DNA of 15,583 nt from JBCCSZ01 sp039199225 (GCA_039199225.1 JBCCSZ010000187.1:1-15583); one strand, 5' to 3'. Counted from the first letter of the stretch, positions 1 to 8,974 are shown. Numbers and translations are program-made. The notes: generated by a model not told the origin, from the sequence alone.

Positions 1-1
1 A

Positions 2-1522
2 TCTTGCGAGGAGAATTTTTTGCTCATGCGGCTCATTGCTCGGCGGGATTTGACCCTTGCCATTTCCCATGGAAAAACCTATCTCGGTTCGATGCCGATC
101 TGGATTGCGGGGGACCAGGCGCAACAGCGACAGGTGGCCGAATGGATTGCCGCAGGGGAGCGGGTGGCCTTGGGTTTAACCGAAGAATCCAATGGGTCGG
201 ACCTTTTGAGCGGAACTTTTACGGCCGTGCAGCAGGAAGACGACTTTGAGCTGTCGGGTCGAAAGTGGTTGGTCAATCACGCCATTAAGGGAGAGATGAT
301 TGTGTTGCTGGTGCAGACTTCTGAGAAGACGCGTTTTCGGGACCACTCTCTTTTTGTCCTTCGCAAATCGGACTATGAGAAAACGGATTTCTCTTATGAA
401 ACCATACAAGCAATGGGGCTGCGCGGACTGGACCTTGGCGCGATTCAGTTGGACGGTTTGTCGGTTCCGGCTACGCAGGTTTTGGGTAGGGTTGGAGATG
501 GGTTGGAGGTCACGCTTAAAACTTTGCAGGTGACACGCCTGATGTGCAACGCCATGTCTTTGGGGGCTGCCGATACGGCCATCCGATGCTGTGTGAAGTT
601 TTTGGTGGAACGCCGATTGTACAATGGTCGGGCCGTAGATTTGCCGGTGGTCAAAAGAGAGCTTTGCAAGCGGGTTGCAGAGGTATTGGTTTGTGAGCAA
701 TTTACGTTGGTTGGAACACGCGCCATGCACTTGCTGCCGAACGAAGGAAGCTTGCTGTCAGCCATCTCGAAGGGCTTGATTCCAGATATGGTGGAGGAGG
801 CTATGAAGGCATTGGGGAAGTTGCTCGGCGCGCGCTATCTGCTGGAAGAGGGTATTTACAGTGGCATTTTTCAAAAGATGTTGCGCGACCATTTCATCAT
901 TCCCGTTTTTGATGGCAATACGGCCGTTAATTTGCAAGTATTGATTACCCAGATGCGGCAGGTCCTATCGTCTCGGCGAGAGGCTTCTGAAGAAAACTAC
1001 CACCAACTTTTTAGATTGTATGAATCATTGCCACCCTTGCAATTGGAGGCTTTGAAGCTCATGGCCAAAGGCAAGGATTTGATCTGGGAAGCTTTGCTGC
1101 AATTCCACGAATTGGTGGAGCAACGAAAGGTAGCGGATGTCGAAAGCATGATGATTTTTCAAATGGCAGAACGCTTTGGTGCCTACGCCCGAAAGTTGCA
1201 AAAGACGATTCAAGCAGATCGCAAAACCAATATTTATACGACCACCGAAATTCCAGCGGTATACTACGATCGGGCCTATGAGTTTGGACTGTTGCACCTA
1301 GCATCGGTCAGCATTCACCTGTGGGTACAAAACCGCAGACACCTCAAAAGTCCATTTGCCGCCAACCATTGGTTTCTCATTGGCCTACATCAAATTTACA
1401 ATAAGCTGGACGTGCGAAAGATTCCGCTGGAAACCTCTTTGATCGACAAAGCCACAGAGGATTTGATTGCGGCTTTTGAAGCACAGCAATTGTTTTCCAT
1501 CTATCCCATCAAAGTACTTTAA
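2..1522 (+). CDS. Acyl-CoA dehydrogenase-family flavoprotein, 5' end outside the window
   Basis: The reading frame is open to the left edge, so the true start lies upstream; the TTG at 20 and ATG at 26 fall inside a conserved domain and are not starts. Residues below count from the TTG at 20. GLTEESNGSD (52-61) matches the acyl-CoA dehydrogenase middle-domain signature (usually LTEPxAGSD), followed by the beta-domain and the C-terminal helical bundle. The family oxidises acyl thioesters at C2-C3 with FAD. The loop that normally carries the catalytic glutamate (YEGT/FEGT-like) reads FDGNTAVN at 297-304, so Asp298 replaces Glu. About 190 residues follow this loop, a C-terminal extension reminiscent of the VLCAD/ACAD9 layout. 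Only the first part of the N-terminal helical domain is missing. It lies 23 bases before a UbiA-family gene, probably in one operon. The family is clear; the substrate is unknown, and dehydrogenation of a carrier-bound lipid precursor is a guess from context. Confidence 0.9.
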   Translation, partial: SCEENFLLMRLIARRDLTLAISHGKTYLGSMPIWIAGDQAQQRQVAEWIAAGERVALGLTEESNGSDLLSGTFTAVQQEDDFELSGRKWLVNHAIKGEMIVLLVQTSEKTRFRDHSLFVLRKSDYEKTDFSYETIQAMGLRGLDLGAIQLDGLSVPATQVLGRVGDGLEVTLKTLQVTRLMCNAMSLGAADTAIRCCVKFLVERRLYNGRAVDLPVVKRELCKRVAEVLVCEQFTLVGTRAMHLLPNEGSLLSAISKGLIPDMVEEAMKALGKLLGARYLLEEGIYSGIFQKMLRDHFIIPVFDGNTAVNLQVLITQMRQVLSSRREASEENYHQLFRLYESLPPLQLEALKLMAKGKDLIWEALLQFHELVEQRKVADVESMMIFQMAERFGAYARKLQKTIQADRKTNIYTTTEIPAVYYDRAYEFGLLHLASVSIHLWVQNRRHLKSPFAANHWFLIGLHQIYNKLDVRKIPLETSLIDKATEDLIAAFEAQQLFSIYPIKVL

Positions 1523-1545
1523 AAAAAACTTAAGACCACTCAACC

Positions 1546-2544
1546 ATGTCAAAACAGATCATCAACAACAAGGTGTTGATTCAACCTTCACCTGTCCTAT
1601 CTTTTGCTTTTGCCAAGGGGATGCTCATACATATGCGCCCTTACCTGATGTTTATTTCTGGTGTTGCCGGCTTGGCAGGAATGGCCCTGGCTTCTGAGGT
1701 CGCACTGGAATATGCAGCGTTTGCCATTTTATTCTTGCCATTTTTTCTCGGCTATGGCTTTGGACAGGCTTTGACGGATTGTTTTCAGATTGATACGGAT
1801 GCTATTTCCTCGCCCTACCGGCCGTTGGTCAAAGGCGAGATCAGCGTGCGGTCGGTGCTGGTCGTCAGCCTTTTGGGCTTGCTGGGAATCGGAGCGGTTT
1901 TGATTTCTTTCAATTTGAACAACATACTTTGGGCTGTGCTGACCATAGCAGGCTTGGCCACCTACACTTACTTTAAAAAGAATTTCTGGTTTGCCGGGCC
2001 GTTTTACAATGCCTGGATTGTGATGTTGCTGCCCATTATGGGCTATATGGTGGTGTCTGGGACCGACCTACAGAGCGTTTGGGGACAAAAGCTTTACCAG
2101 TTGATGGGCTTGAGTTTTTTCTCTTATGCCAATTTTGTTTTGATTGGTTACCTCAAAGACATTACGGCGGATCGATCAAGTGGTTACCATACATTCCCGG
2201 TTCGCTTTGGATGGGATGCGGCCGTATGGGTGGGAGATGCGTTTGCTTTGTTGGGCATCGTTTTTTGCTGGCTGGCCATACAGCCCTATGAATTGAATGT
2301 CAGCCTACTGGCTTTTGTAGCGGCGAGTATCATCGCCATTGCGGGACAATTGTACGCCCATTTGACAAAAATAAAAAAGGAAGAAAATTCGGCCTTTCCG
2401 ATCAGTGCTACGGTCAGAAGTTTTATATTGTGGCACATAGCAGTCATCTTGGCTTATCGACCAAATTGGTTGCTGTTTTGTCTGGCTTTTTATCTGCTTT
2501 TTGAATGTGTGTTGTTTTTCCGACCTGAAAAAAATCAGATTTGA
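1546..2544 (+). CDS. UbiA-superfamily membrane prenyltransferase
   Basis: This is a 332-residue polytopic membrane protein with about eight or nine hydrophobic segments. UbiA-family enzymes transfer a polyprenyl group from its diphosphate to an acceptor in the membrane, using two Asp-rich motifs that bind Mg-diphosphate. The first motif is TDCFQIDTDAISSPYRPL (77-94). It keeps the SPYRPL tail and Asp78, Asp83 and Asp85, but has Gln81 where the canonical NDxxDxxxD has its second Asp. The second motif, KDITADRSSGYHTFPV (204-219), is canonical with Asp205 and Asp209. The ATG at 1546 gives a 25-residue tail before the first helix; Met26 (1621) and Met30 are possible later starts. The stop is 3 bases before the next gene, implying cotranscription. 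No quinone, haem or chlorophyll gene is nearby, so the acceptor is unknown. The closest functional analogues are homogentisate/chlorophyll-type prenyltransferases and DGGGP synthase. Confidence 0.85.
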   Translation: MSKQIINNKVLIQPSPVLSFAFAKGMLIHMRPYLMFISGVAGLAGMALASEVALEYAAFAILFLPFFLGYGFGQALTDCFQIDTDAISSPYRPLVKGEISVRSVLVVSLLGLLGIGAVLISFNLNNILWAVLTIAGLATYTYFKKNFWFAGPFYNAWIVMLLPIMGYMVVSGTDLQSVWGQKLYQLMGLSFFSYANFVLIGYLKDITADRSSGYHTFPVRFGWDAAVWVGDAFALLGIVFCWLAIQPYELNVSLLAFVAASIIAIAGQLYAHLTKIKKEENSAFPISATVRSFILWHIAVILAYRPNWLLFCLAFYLLFECVLFFRPEKNQI

Positions 2545-2547
2545 CGC

Positions 2548-3732
2548 ATGTCGAGAATACTTATTTTACTGCTGTTGCTATCGGTTCAGTCGCTCTGGGC
2601 TCAGGACCTTTCGCCAGACAGTAAAATAAGTGTGATAACCTGTGGGGTCGGGGAGGAGTTGTATTCTGTCTTTGGTCATACCTCCCTGAGAATTCAGGAC
2701 TCTACGCTGAAAATCGATCAAGTTTTTGATTACGGTACTTTTGATTTTTCCACTCCTAATTTTTATTTGAAATTCATTCGGGGTAAGTTGAATTATGCTC
2801 TTTCTACCCGCCCTTTCAAGCATTTTCGAAGAGCTTATGAATTGGAAGACCGTTCCTTATTAGCTCAAGAACTTGATCTGAGTTTGGAAGAACGCCAAAG
2901 AATACTCGATAATTTGAAGGAGAATTTTCTGGAAGAAAATCGATTTTATAAGTATGACTTTTTTCTGGATAATTGCGTGAGTCGCCAAATTACATTGTTG
3001 AAAAAATCCTGGGGAGCAGCTTGGGAACTCGATCCAAACTTGATTGCTCAGTTGCCTACTTATCGCGAATCGCTGCAGCCTTACCTGTACGATAAACCCT
3101 GGGCTCGATTTGGCATCAATCTCATTTTGGGTGTACCTGCCGATCGAAAACCAAAACGCTTCGAGGAGGTCTTTTTACCCGATCAAATGAAGCTTTTATT
3201 GGAGGAGGTTCAAAGATCAGATGGACAAAAGTTGGTAATGGACGAACGGATCATTCGCCCTGAGTTACTTTCCAACAGCATAGGATTGTATCAAATTTTG
3301 CCACTCTTGATCTGTACCCTCTTATTGATCTTTGGTTTGCTGCTTGGTTTTATTGAATACAGGATGAAAAAATATTTTAGGCTGTTTGATGTATTGCTTT
3401 TTTCAGTTGTCGGCTTGGCAGGCTGGCTGTTTTTAACCATGTGGTTGTTGACAGATCACAGGGCGACGCACGCCAATTTGAATCTGCTGTGGAGCATTCC
3501 CTTGCATCTATTTTTTGGCTTGGGCTTATTGCGAAAAAAAACGCGTCCTTATCGACTCCCGTATATCAAAGTAAGTTTGTTGTGTAGTTTGATTCCTTTG
3601 GTATTTTATGTGTTTTTGCCACAACAGTTGCCACTCGCAGCCATTCCACTGGTCTTATTACTGGCCTTTAGGTTGTCGTTATTACACAAAAAGTTTAGAG
3701 TGGCTTCCAAGTCCCTACAGGTTTCAGCATAG
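2548..3732 (+). CDS. DUF4105 / Lnb-like protein, periplasmic domain plus C-terminal membrane helices
   Basis: A 394-residue protein with a signal peptide (about 1-18, cleavage likely after LWA), a periplasmic domain to about residue 245, then about five membrane helices (roughly 249-268, 281-301, 312-328, 340-357, 359-380). The domain carries the DUF4105 (PF13387) hallmarks: VFGHTSLRI (41-49) with His44, FDYGTFDFSTPNFY (60-73), and YDFFLDNCVSR (136-146) with Cys143. As I recall, this family includes Lnb, the lipoprotein N-acyltransferase of Bacteroides, which has a papain/NlpC-like Cys-His centre. His44 and Cys143 would be the catalytic pair. If so, it would move an acyl chain from a phospholipid to the N-terminal Cys of lipoproteins. 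Only 3 bases separate it from the UbiA gene and 20 from the receptor gene. The family call is strong; the acyltransferase role is by homology only and could be a related acyl transfer or hydrolysis. Confidence 0.85.
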   Translation: MSRILILLLLLSVQSLWAQDLSPDSKISVITCGVGEELYSVFGHTSLRIQDSTLKIDQVFDYGTFDFSTPNFYLKFIRGKLNYALSTRPFKHFRRAYELEDRSLLAQELDLSLEERQRILDNLKENFLEENRFYKYDFFLDNCVSRQITLLKKSWGAAWELDPNLIAQLPTYRESLQPYLYDKPWARFGINLILGVPADRKPKRFEEVFLPDQMKLLLEEVQRSDGQKLVMDERIIRPELLSNSIGLYQILPLLICTLLLIFGLLLGFIEYRMKKYFRLFDVLLFSVVGLAGWLFLTMWLLTDHRATHANLNLLWSIPLHLFFGLGLLRKKTRPYRLPYIKVSLLCSLIPLVFYVFLPQQLPLAAIPLVLLLAFRLSLLHKKFRVASKSLQVSA

Positions 3733-3752
3733 GCATATCGTAAAAATTATCT

Positions 3753-6158
3753 ATGAAACAATCGTTGGTTGTATGGGCGTGCATGCTGTGCGCACCCATC
3801 TTGCTGAGTGGTCAAAATCGATTGAGTGGCCAAATCAGCAATGAGCAAAAAGAAGGCATTGCCTTTGCCACCGTCGTGCTGTTTCAACTGTCGGATAGTT
3901 TGCCAGTGAAAAGTACTTTGACCGATGATTTAGGTGCTTTTGAATGGCAGGATGTTAAAAATGGAGCGTACTTGCTGGAAGTATCCATCTTGGGCTACCA
4001 GCGGCAAAACGCAGTGGTTGATTTTCCAAGCGATCATCCAAAAACAATCGATTGGGTCCTAAAAGAAAATGCAGCTTTGTTATCGACCGTAGAAGTGACA
4101 GCCCGTCGGCCACTCTTTGAGCAAAAAGGCGATCGGCTGGTGGTACATGTTGGTGAGCATCCCAGCAGTTTGAATGGCAATTTATTGGAAGTGCTCAAGA
4201 AAGTTCCGGGTTTGCTGGTAATTGAAGATCGCATCAGCTTGGCAGGACAAACCAACGTGACCATCCTCATCAATGGAAAGACGACGCGCTACATGGATAT
4301 GAAAAGTTTGTTGAAAGATATGCCGGGCGACAACATTCAAAAAGTAGAGTTGATTCAACAACCGGGAGCAGAATTTGATGCAGAAGGCAGTGGCGCCATT
4401 ATCAATATTATTCTGAAGAAAAATGGTTTGTTGGGAACCAATGGAACAGCAGAATTCGGTCTGGCCAAAGGACGGGATTGGAAATACAAGTCCTCCGTTT
4501 CACTGAGTACTTTTCGTCGCAATTTAAATGTCAGTGGCAGCCTTGGTTACCAAGCTTATCCCTACTTTACAGAGTTGAACATCTTACGCCGTATCAATGG
4601 CGATGTCTACCAACAGCGGTCTACAGACCCCTATCCATCCAATACTTTTCGGACTGATCTGAATATTAATTGGGACGTAAAGGAGGATCAACAAATCGGC
4701 CTTTCCGGTCGCTGGCTGGACCGGCATTCGGACAACCTAATCGAAAATGAAACACAGATCAATTACTGGAATGATGCGGTGGAAGACTTGCACATTTTCA
4801 CCGACAACGATAAGACAGACGATTGGCAGTTGTTTTCCCTGAATCCCTACTACCGCATTCGCTTCGACTCAGAAGGACATCAATTGGAGGCGGATTTCAA
4901 TTGGGTGAAAATAAAAGACGACAGTAGAAGCGTACTCTCATCCAACGAAATTCTCACTGCTTTAGAACTAGCCGACCAGCGCTATTTGCAATTTGGTCGG
5001 ACAGATATTCAGACGGTCAAGTTGGACTACAGCCTGCCAGATACCGAATATTGGAAATTTAAAATGGGTGCCAAGTTCAGCCACGCAAAGCTGGACAATC
5101 AGCTGGAGGCCGCCGCCAAGTCGGATGTTGGCCAGTGGATCATCGACCCATCACAAAGCAATGATTTTATTTTCGAAGAAACCATTACGGCACTTTATGC
5201 CAGGGCGGATTGGCATTACGAAGGCTGGTCTGCTAATATTGGATTGCGCTACGAAAACAGTCTTTCTGAAAGTCAATTTGTCTCTTTTGATTCGATCAAC
5301 AGTCGATCCATTCGGAAACTATTTCCAAGTATTGGCATTGGCAAAAACTTATCTGAAAAACTGAAAGCCAACCTGTCTTACAGCTACCGGATTGATCGGC
5401 CGGAATATGCTTCGCTCAACCCATTTGTTTTCTTTCTCGATCCATTTACCTTTCGGGAAGGCAATCCCGGACTGGTGCCGGCACTGACCAACAGCTTTCG
5501 CTTTTTTCTGACTTATGACAACCAGCCTTTCTTCAATGTAGCATACAAATCTATCGAAAATGCGATTGTCGAAGTAACCATACAAAATGACCAGAGCGGA
5601 GCGACCAGCCTGACAAAGGTCAACCTCTCGTCTTTCAATACCTGGAATTTCAGTCTGTATTTTCCACTGGACTTTATTCCGAAAATTTCGGGCTTTGGTG
5701 GCATCATTGCCAACTATGGAAAGTACGACGCAGAATTTTTGGCCGAAAACCTGGATCGGGCTCGTTGGGATTATCTTGGATTTATTCAGGCCAATGCCAA
5801 GTTGCCTTGGAAAATAAAGACGGAATGTACGGCTTGGTATTTCAGCGGTACCCAGGAAGGCATCATTAATTCGGAATGGCTGTACGGCGTCGACATTGGC
5901 TTCAGCCGACCATTTTTGAAAGACCGTCTGACGATGAGCTTTGGCGTACAAAATATTTTAAACCGATTCTTTTTCGCCGATATAACCTTTGCCAATATGG
6001 ATGTCGATCTCAACAGTCGATGGGATGGACCGCAATTCAACTTTCAATTGCGCTACAAATTTGGCGACCAATTCATTCGCAATAAAAAGGGCCGCGACAG
6101 TGGTGCTTCGGACGAATTGAGGCGAGCCGAAAAACAGAAATCTAATGCTATTCAATAA
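3753..6158 (+). CDS. TonB-dependent-receptor-like outer-membrane beta-barrel protein
   Basis: An 801-residue exported protein. A signal peptide (about 1-20) is followed by a carboxypeptidase-regulatory-like domain (about 22-105, with FATVVLFQ and the GAYLLEVSILGYQ strand). A plug-like domain follows (about 110-225, with STVEVTARRPLFEQKGDRLV and GAEFDAEGSGAIINIILKK), then a long beta-barrel with alternating aromatic strands. The plug signature and the family length of about 800 fit the Bacteroidota outer membrane protein beta-barrel family (PF14905-like) rather than a SusC protein of about 1000 residues. The usual terminal aromatic barrel strand (FNFQLRYKFGDQF, about 764-776) is followed by a charged tail of about 25 residues. 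There is no adjacent SusD, siderophore gene or TonB box that I can identify, so the cargo is unknown. The start at 3753 directly precedes the signal peptide. It may share the upstream operon (20-base gap). Confidence 0.88.
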   Translation: MKQSLVVWACMLCAPILLSGQNRLSGQISNEQKEGIAFATVVLFQLSDSLPVKSTLTDDLGAFEWQDVKNGAYLLEVSILGYQRQNAVVDFPSDHPKTIDWVLKENAALLSTVEVTARRPLFEQKGDRLVVHVGEHPSSLNGNLLEVLKKVPGLLVIEDRISLAGQTNVTILINGKTTRYMDMKSLLKDMPGDNIQKVELIQQPGAEFDAEGSGAIINIILKKNGLLGTNGTAEFGLAKGRDWKYKSSVSLSTFRRNLNVSGSLGYQAYPYFTELNILRRINGDVYQQRSTDPYPSNTFRTDLNINWDVKEDQQIGLSGRWLDRHSDNLIENETQINYWNDAVEDLHIFTDNDKTDDWQLFSLNPYYRIRFDSEGHQLEADFNWVKIKDDSRSVLSSNEILTALELADQRYLQFGRTDIQTVKLDYSLPDTEYWKFKMGAKFSHAKLDNQLEAAAKSDVGQWIIDPSQSNDFIFEETITALYARADWHYEGWSANIGLRYENSLSESQFVSFDSINSRSIRKLFPSIGIGKNLSEKLKANLSYSYRIDRPEYASLNPFVFFLDPFTFREGNPGLVPALTNSFRFFLTYDNQPFFNVAYKSIENAIVEVTIQNDQSGATSLTKVNLSSFNTWNFSLYFPLDFIPKISGFGGIIANYGKYDAEFLAENLDRARWDYLGFIQANAKLPWKIKTECTAWYFSGTQEGIINSEWLYGVDIGFSRPFLKDRLTMSFGVQNILNRFFFADITFANMDVDLNSRWDGPQFNFQLRYKFGDQFIRNKKGRDSGASDELRRAEKQKSNAIQ

Positions 6159-6210
6159 TTAGCAACGGAATTTATTCTACAAATTCTCGTGCTGCAACTT
6201 TACCCTTCTT

Positions 6211-7683
6211 ATGACTTCATTTGGCGTAGGGCTATTGTGGTGTATCAACTACATATTCCTCACTTGTCTATTGGTGTATGCCCTTATTCAACTCCGATTT
6301 TTGATTGCTTACATTCGACGTAAGGAAGAACAGCCTCCGGCAGTAGAAGAGGTGGATTGGCCTAGTGTCACCGTACAGTTGCCGATTTACAACGAAGGCG
6401 ATGTCATTTACCGTTTGATAGATACCATGATGCAGTTGGACTATCCGACAGATAAAATCGAAGTACAGGTATTGGACGACTCTACCGACGAAACCACGGG
6501 CTTGCTCAAGAAGCATGTCGCATACTGGAAAGCCCAAGGACGTAAGATTGTCTACCTCAAACGTCCGGACAGAAAAGGCTTTCGGGCGGGAAATTTGCAG
6601 TGGGGTTTGCACAAAGCCGAAGGCGAATACCTGGCCATTTTTGATGCCGACTTTGTTCCGCCCAGGGATTTTTTGCGCAAGACTGTTCCCTACTTTTTGG
6701 CAGAAAGAAAATTGGCGATGGTGCAAACGCGCATGGACCATTTGAATCGGCACCAGAATTTCATCACAGAAATGATGGCATTGGGCGTAGATACCTATTA
6801 CTCGCTGGAGGCCGACTCCCGCAACCGCCTAGGCTACTTCAGCAACTTCAATGGCTCCGGTGCGGTTTGGCGGAAAGAAAGTGTCATTGATGCCGGTGAG
6901 TGGCAAGACGATACGCTGACAGAAGACTTTGACATCAGTTATCGCGCTCAACTAAAAGGCTGGAAATTCAAATACCTCGAAAATGTTGGCTGCAAAGCCG
7001 AGCTGCCGTACTCCATCATTGCGCTGAAGCTGCAGCAATACCGATGGAACAAAGGCAATTCTGAAACGGCCGCCAAGCACATGAAAAGTCTACTGACCTC
7101 CAACTTTCCAATAAGCGTAAAATTTCAAGGTGTCTTTCATTTATTCAACAGCCTGATGTACATCAGTTCTTTTTTACTGGCCCTGTTGAGCATTCCGATT
7201 TTCTTTACCTTGGACCAAGTTCCCTTTGTTTTTCAAGCCATTGGTGGGGTGATCTCCATCATCGTCGTTTTGATCTTTACCAGCTTTTACTGGTATGCCG
7301 CCGCCCGTAATAAAAACCGGACCCATCGCAGTAATTTTCTGTACTTCATTCGTACCTATCCCTTATTCATGGTCGTGGCTTTGGGCATTTCTTTTAATAA
7401 TACGGTGGCAGCGATCAAGGGTATTCTGCGAATCGAGTCGCCCTACATCACAACGCCCAAGGCTGCAACGGAGAGCAAGAAGAAAGAAACAGTTGAAAAC
7501 TTTAAGTATCAAAACTTAATGGAATTGTTCCTGTGCTTGTATTTTCTGGGTGGCGTTGTGGCCAGCTTTTTTCTGAACAATTTTGTCTTTTTTACTTTCC
7601 ATCTTTCCTTGGCGACCAGCTTTTTCATTCTGTACTATTTCTCCACCTTCCCACCGCGAGCCCGCGTTCAGGTATCAAATTAA
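6211..7683 (+). CDS. GT2 family processive-type glycosyltransferase (cellulose synthase-like, CslA type)
   Basis: A 490-residue inner-membrane glycosyltransferase. One N-terminal helix (about 8-35) precedes a cytosolic GT-A domain, then four to five C-terminal helices (about 307-332, 340-365, 380-402, 433-456, 458-478). The full inverting GT2 set is present: VQLPIYNE (55-62), DDST (89-92), FDADF (144-148), TED (237-239, catalytic base) and QQYRW (275-279). SPYITTPK (410-417) resembles the FxRTPK gating loop of the cellulose synthase/CslA group. The family adds sugars from nucleotide sugars, forming beta-linkages to a polymer or lipid acceptor. There is no BcsB, PilZ or other cellulose partner here, and the gene is followed after 6 bases by a second glycosyltransferase. 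A glycolipid or short polysaccharide product is therefore as likely as cellulose or mannan. A 52-base gap separates it from the receptor gene and may hold a promoter, though I see no consensus. Confidence 0.88.
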   Translation: MTSFGVGLLWCINYIFLTCLLVYALIQLRFLIAYIRRKEEQPPAVEEVDWPSVTVQLPIYNEGDVIYRLIDTMMQLDYPTDKIEVQVLDDSTDETTGLLKKHVAYWKAQGRKIVYLKRPDRKGFRAGNLQWGLHKAEGEYLAIFDADFVPPRDFLRKTVPYFLAERKLAMVQTRMDHLNRHQNFITEMMALGVDTYYSLEADSRNRLGYFSNFNGSGAVWRKESVIDAGEWQDDTLTEDFDISYRAQLKGWKFKYLENVGCKAELPYSIIALKLQQYRWNKGNSETAAKHMKSLLTSNFPISVKFQGVFHLFNSLMYISSFLLALLSIPIFFTLDQVPFVFQAIGGVISIIVVLIFTSFYWYAAARNKNRTHRSNFLYFIRTYPLFMVVALGISFNNTVAAIKGILRIESPYITTPKAATESKKKETVENFKYQNLMELFLCLYFLGGVVASFFLNNFVFFTFHLSLATSFFILYYFSTFPPRARVQVSN

Positions 7684-7689
7684 ATCACC

Positions 7690-8967
7690 ATGGCAAAAAT
7701 TGTTGTAACGACCTACGGTTCGCTGGGCGACCTGCATCCGTATCTGGCCTTATCCATTGGCCTGCAAGAGAGAGGACACGAGGTGGTCTTGGCGACCTGC
7801 GAACACTACCGCTCCAAAGTGGAAAGAGATGGCATTGAATTTTTTCCCGTCCGTCCCGACATTGAAGCCGACAACCGCGCTTTCATCGACGAGGTAATGG
7901 ATTTCAAAAAGGGACCAGAGAATATGGTGCGGAAATATTTGTTTCCAAACATCCACCGTACATATGAAGATTTAATGCGCGTCACCAAAGATGCCGATTT
8001 GCTGGTGAGCAGCGCCATTTCCTATGCCGCTCCGATGGTGGCCGAAACAAGTGGCATTCCCTGGGTATCTACCATGATTACCCCCCTGGGTTACTTCTCT
8101 GCCCACGATCCACCCGTTCTGACCCAATACCCCCAAATGCACCACCTGCGCCGACTGGGCGTTGGGACTTATCGAACGGTGTTCAATGTTGGAAAATTAT
8201 TTACCAGAAAATGGGTCCAGCCAGTTTATGAATTTCGGGAGCAACTGGGATTGGAACGTGGGGCGCATCCACTTTTTGGAGGGCAGCATTCCCCCTTGTT
8301 GGGCCTGGGTTTCTTTTCCGATTTGCTCGGTAAACCCCAACCGGACTGGCCGCCCAATACCAAAGTTTGTGGCTTCTTATTTTATGAAAGGGATAAAGAA
8401 AAAATGAGTCTGCCACCCGACTTGGTAGACTTTCTACAAGCAGGACCACCACCCGTTGTCTTTACCCTCGGGTCGGCCGCCGTCTGGAATCCGGGGCGCT
8501 TTTATCGCGAAAGCCTAAAGGCAGTTCAAGCCCTAAACTGTCGGGCCGTTTTTCTCACGGGCGACGATCCCGATGCGGTATTGGATCATTCTTCCGCCAA
8601 TGTTTTTGCTTGCCCTTATGCCTCTTATGCGCTGCTGTTTCCCCAAAGTTCGATTCACGTTCACCAGGGAGGAGTTGGCACAGTTGCACAGTCGCTTAAA
8701 GCTGGCAAGCCCATGGTGATGGTGCCGCACAGCCATGAGCAATTGGACAATGCTGTTCGCTTTGCAAAGCATGGAAATGCCTGTTGGGTCGATCGCAAAA
8801 AGTACAGCGCGGAGCGGGTAGCAGCAAAGTTGAAAAAGATTATGGAGGAGTCATCCTACGCCATGAAGGCAGAAGAAATTGGCCGACAAATCAGGCGCAT
8901 CGATAGTATGGAGCTGGCTTGCCAAGCGATAGAAGGTGTTCTTCAGCCCATTTTAAAACCAATATGA
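7690..8967 (+). CDS. UGT/GT28-type glycosyltransferase (GT-B fold)
   Basis: A 425-residue, apparently soluble or peripheral GT-B enzyme. The N-terminal half begins with TTYGSLGDLHPYLAL (7-21), the acceptor-domain signature of sterol glucosyltransferase/MGT-like proteins. The C-terminal half carries the nucleotide-sugar site: FTLGSAA (258-264), HVHQGGVGTVAQSLKAGKP (323-341) and PHSHEQLDNA (346-355), where HQGGVGT and the HEQLDNA loop bind diphosphate and sugar. Such enzymes glycosylate small lipophilic acceptors such as sterols, hydroxy-fatty acids, carotenoids and macrolides. The start ATG is 6 bases after the GT2 stop and the stop is 7 bases before the ThiL-like gene, so the three are almost certainly one transcript. 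The probable job is glycosylation of the lipid made by this locus; the sugar and acceptor cannot be read from the sequence. Confidence 0.88.
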   Translation: MAKIVVTTYGSLGDLHPYLALSIGLQERGHEVVLATCEHYRSKVERDGIEFFPVRPDIEADNRAFIDEVMDFKKGPENMVRKYLFPNIHRTYEDLMRVTKDADLLVSSAISYAAPMVAETSGIPWVSTMITPLGYFSAHDPPVLTQYPQMHHLRRLGVGTYRTVFNVGKLFTRKWVQPVYEFREQLGLERGAHPLFGGQHSPLLGLGFFSDLLGKPQPDWPPNTKVCGFLFYERDKEKMSLPPDLVDFLQAGPPPVVFTLGSAAVWNPGRFYRESLKAVQALNCRAVFLTGDDPDAVLDHSSANVFACPYASYALLFPQSSIHVHQGGVGTVAQSLKAGKPMVMVPHSHEQLDNAVRFAKHGNACWVDRKKYSAERVAAKLKKIMEESSYAMKAEEIGRQIRRIDSMELACQAIEGVLQPILKPI

Positions 8968-8974
8968 CGCAAGC

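Noticed and set aside
4..249. An 81-codon plus-strand frame at the left edge
   Set aside because: It overlaps the acyl-CoA dehydrogenase in another phase, and only the latter shows a family signature (GLTEESNGSD).
5349..5951. A 200-codon minus-strand frame inside the beta-barrel receptor
   Set aside because: It lies wholly within a continuous barrel-coding frame and has no family features; a shadow.
6168..6186. Short inverted repeat GAATTT-7 bases-AAATTC in the gap before the GT2 gene
   Set aside because: Six-base AT-rich arms are expected by chance, and no promoter consensus or T-run accompanies them.
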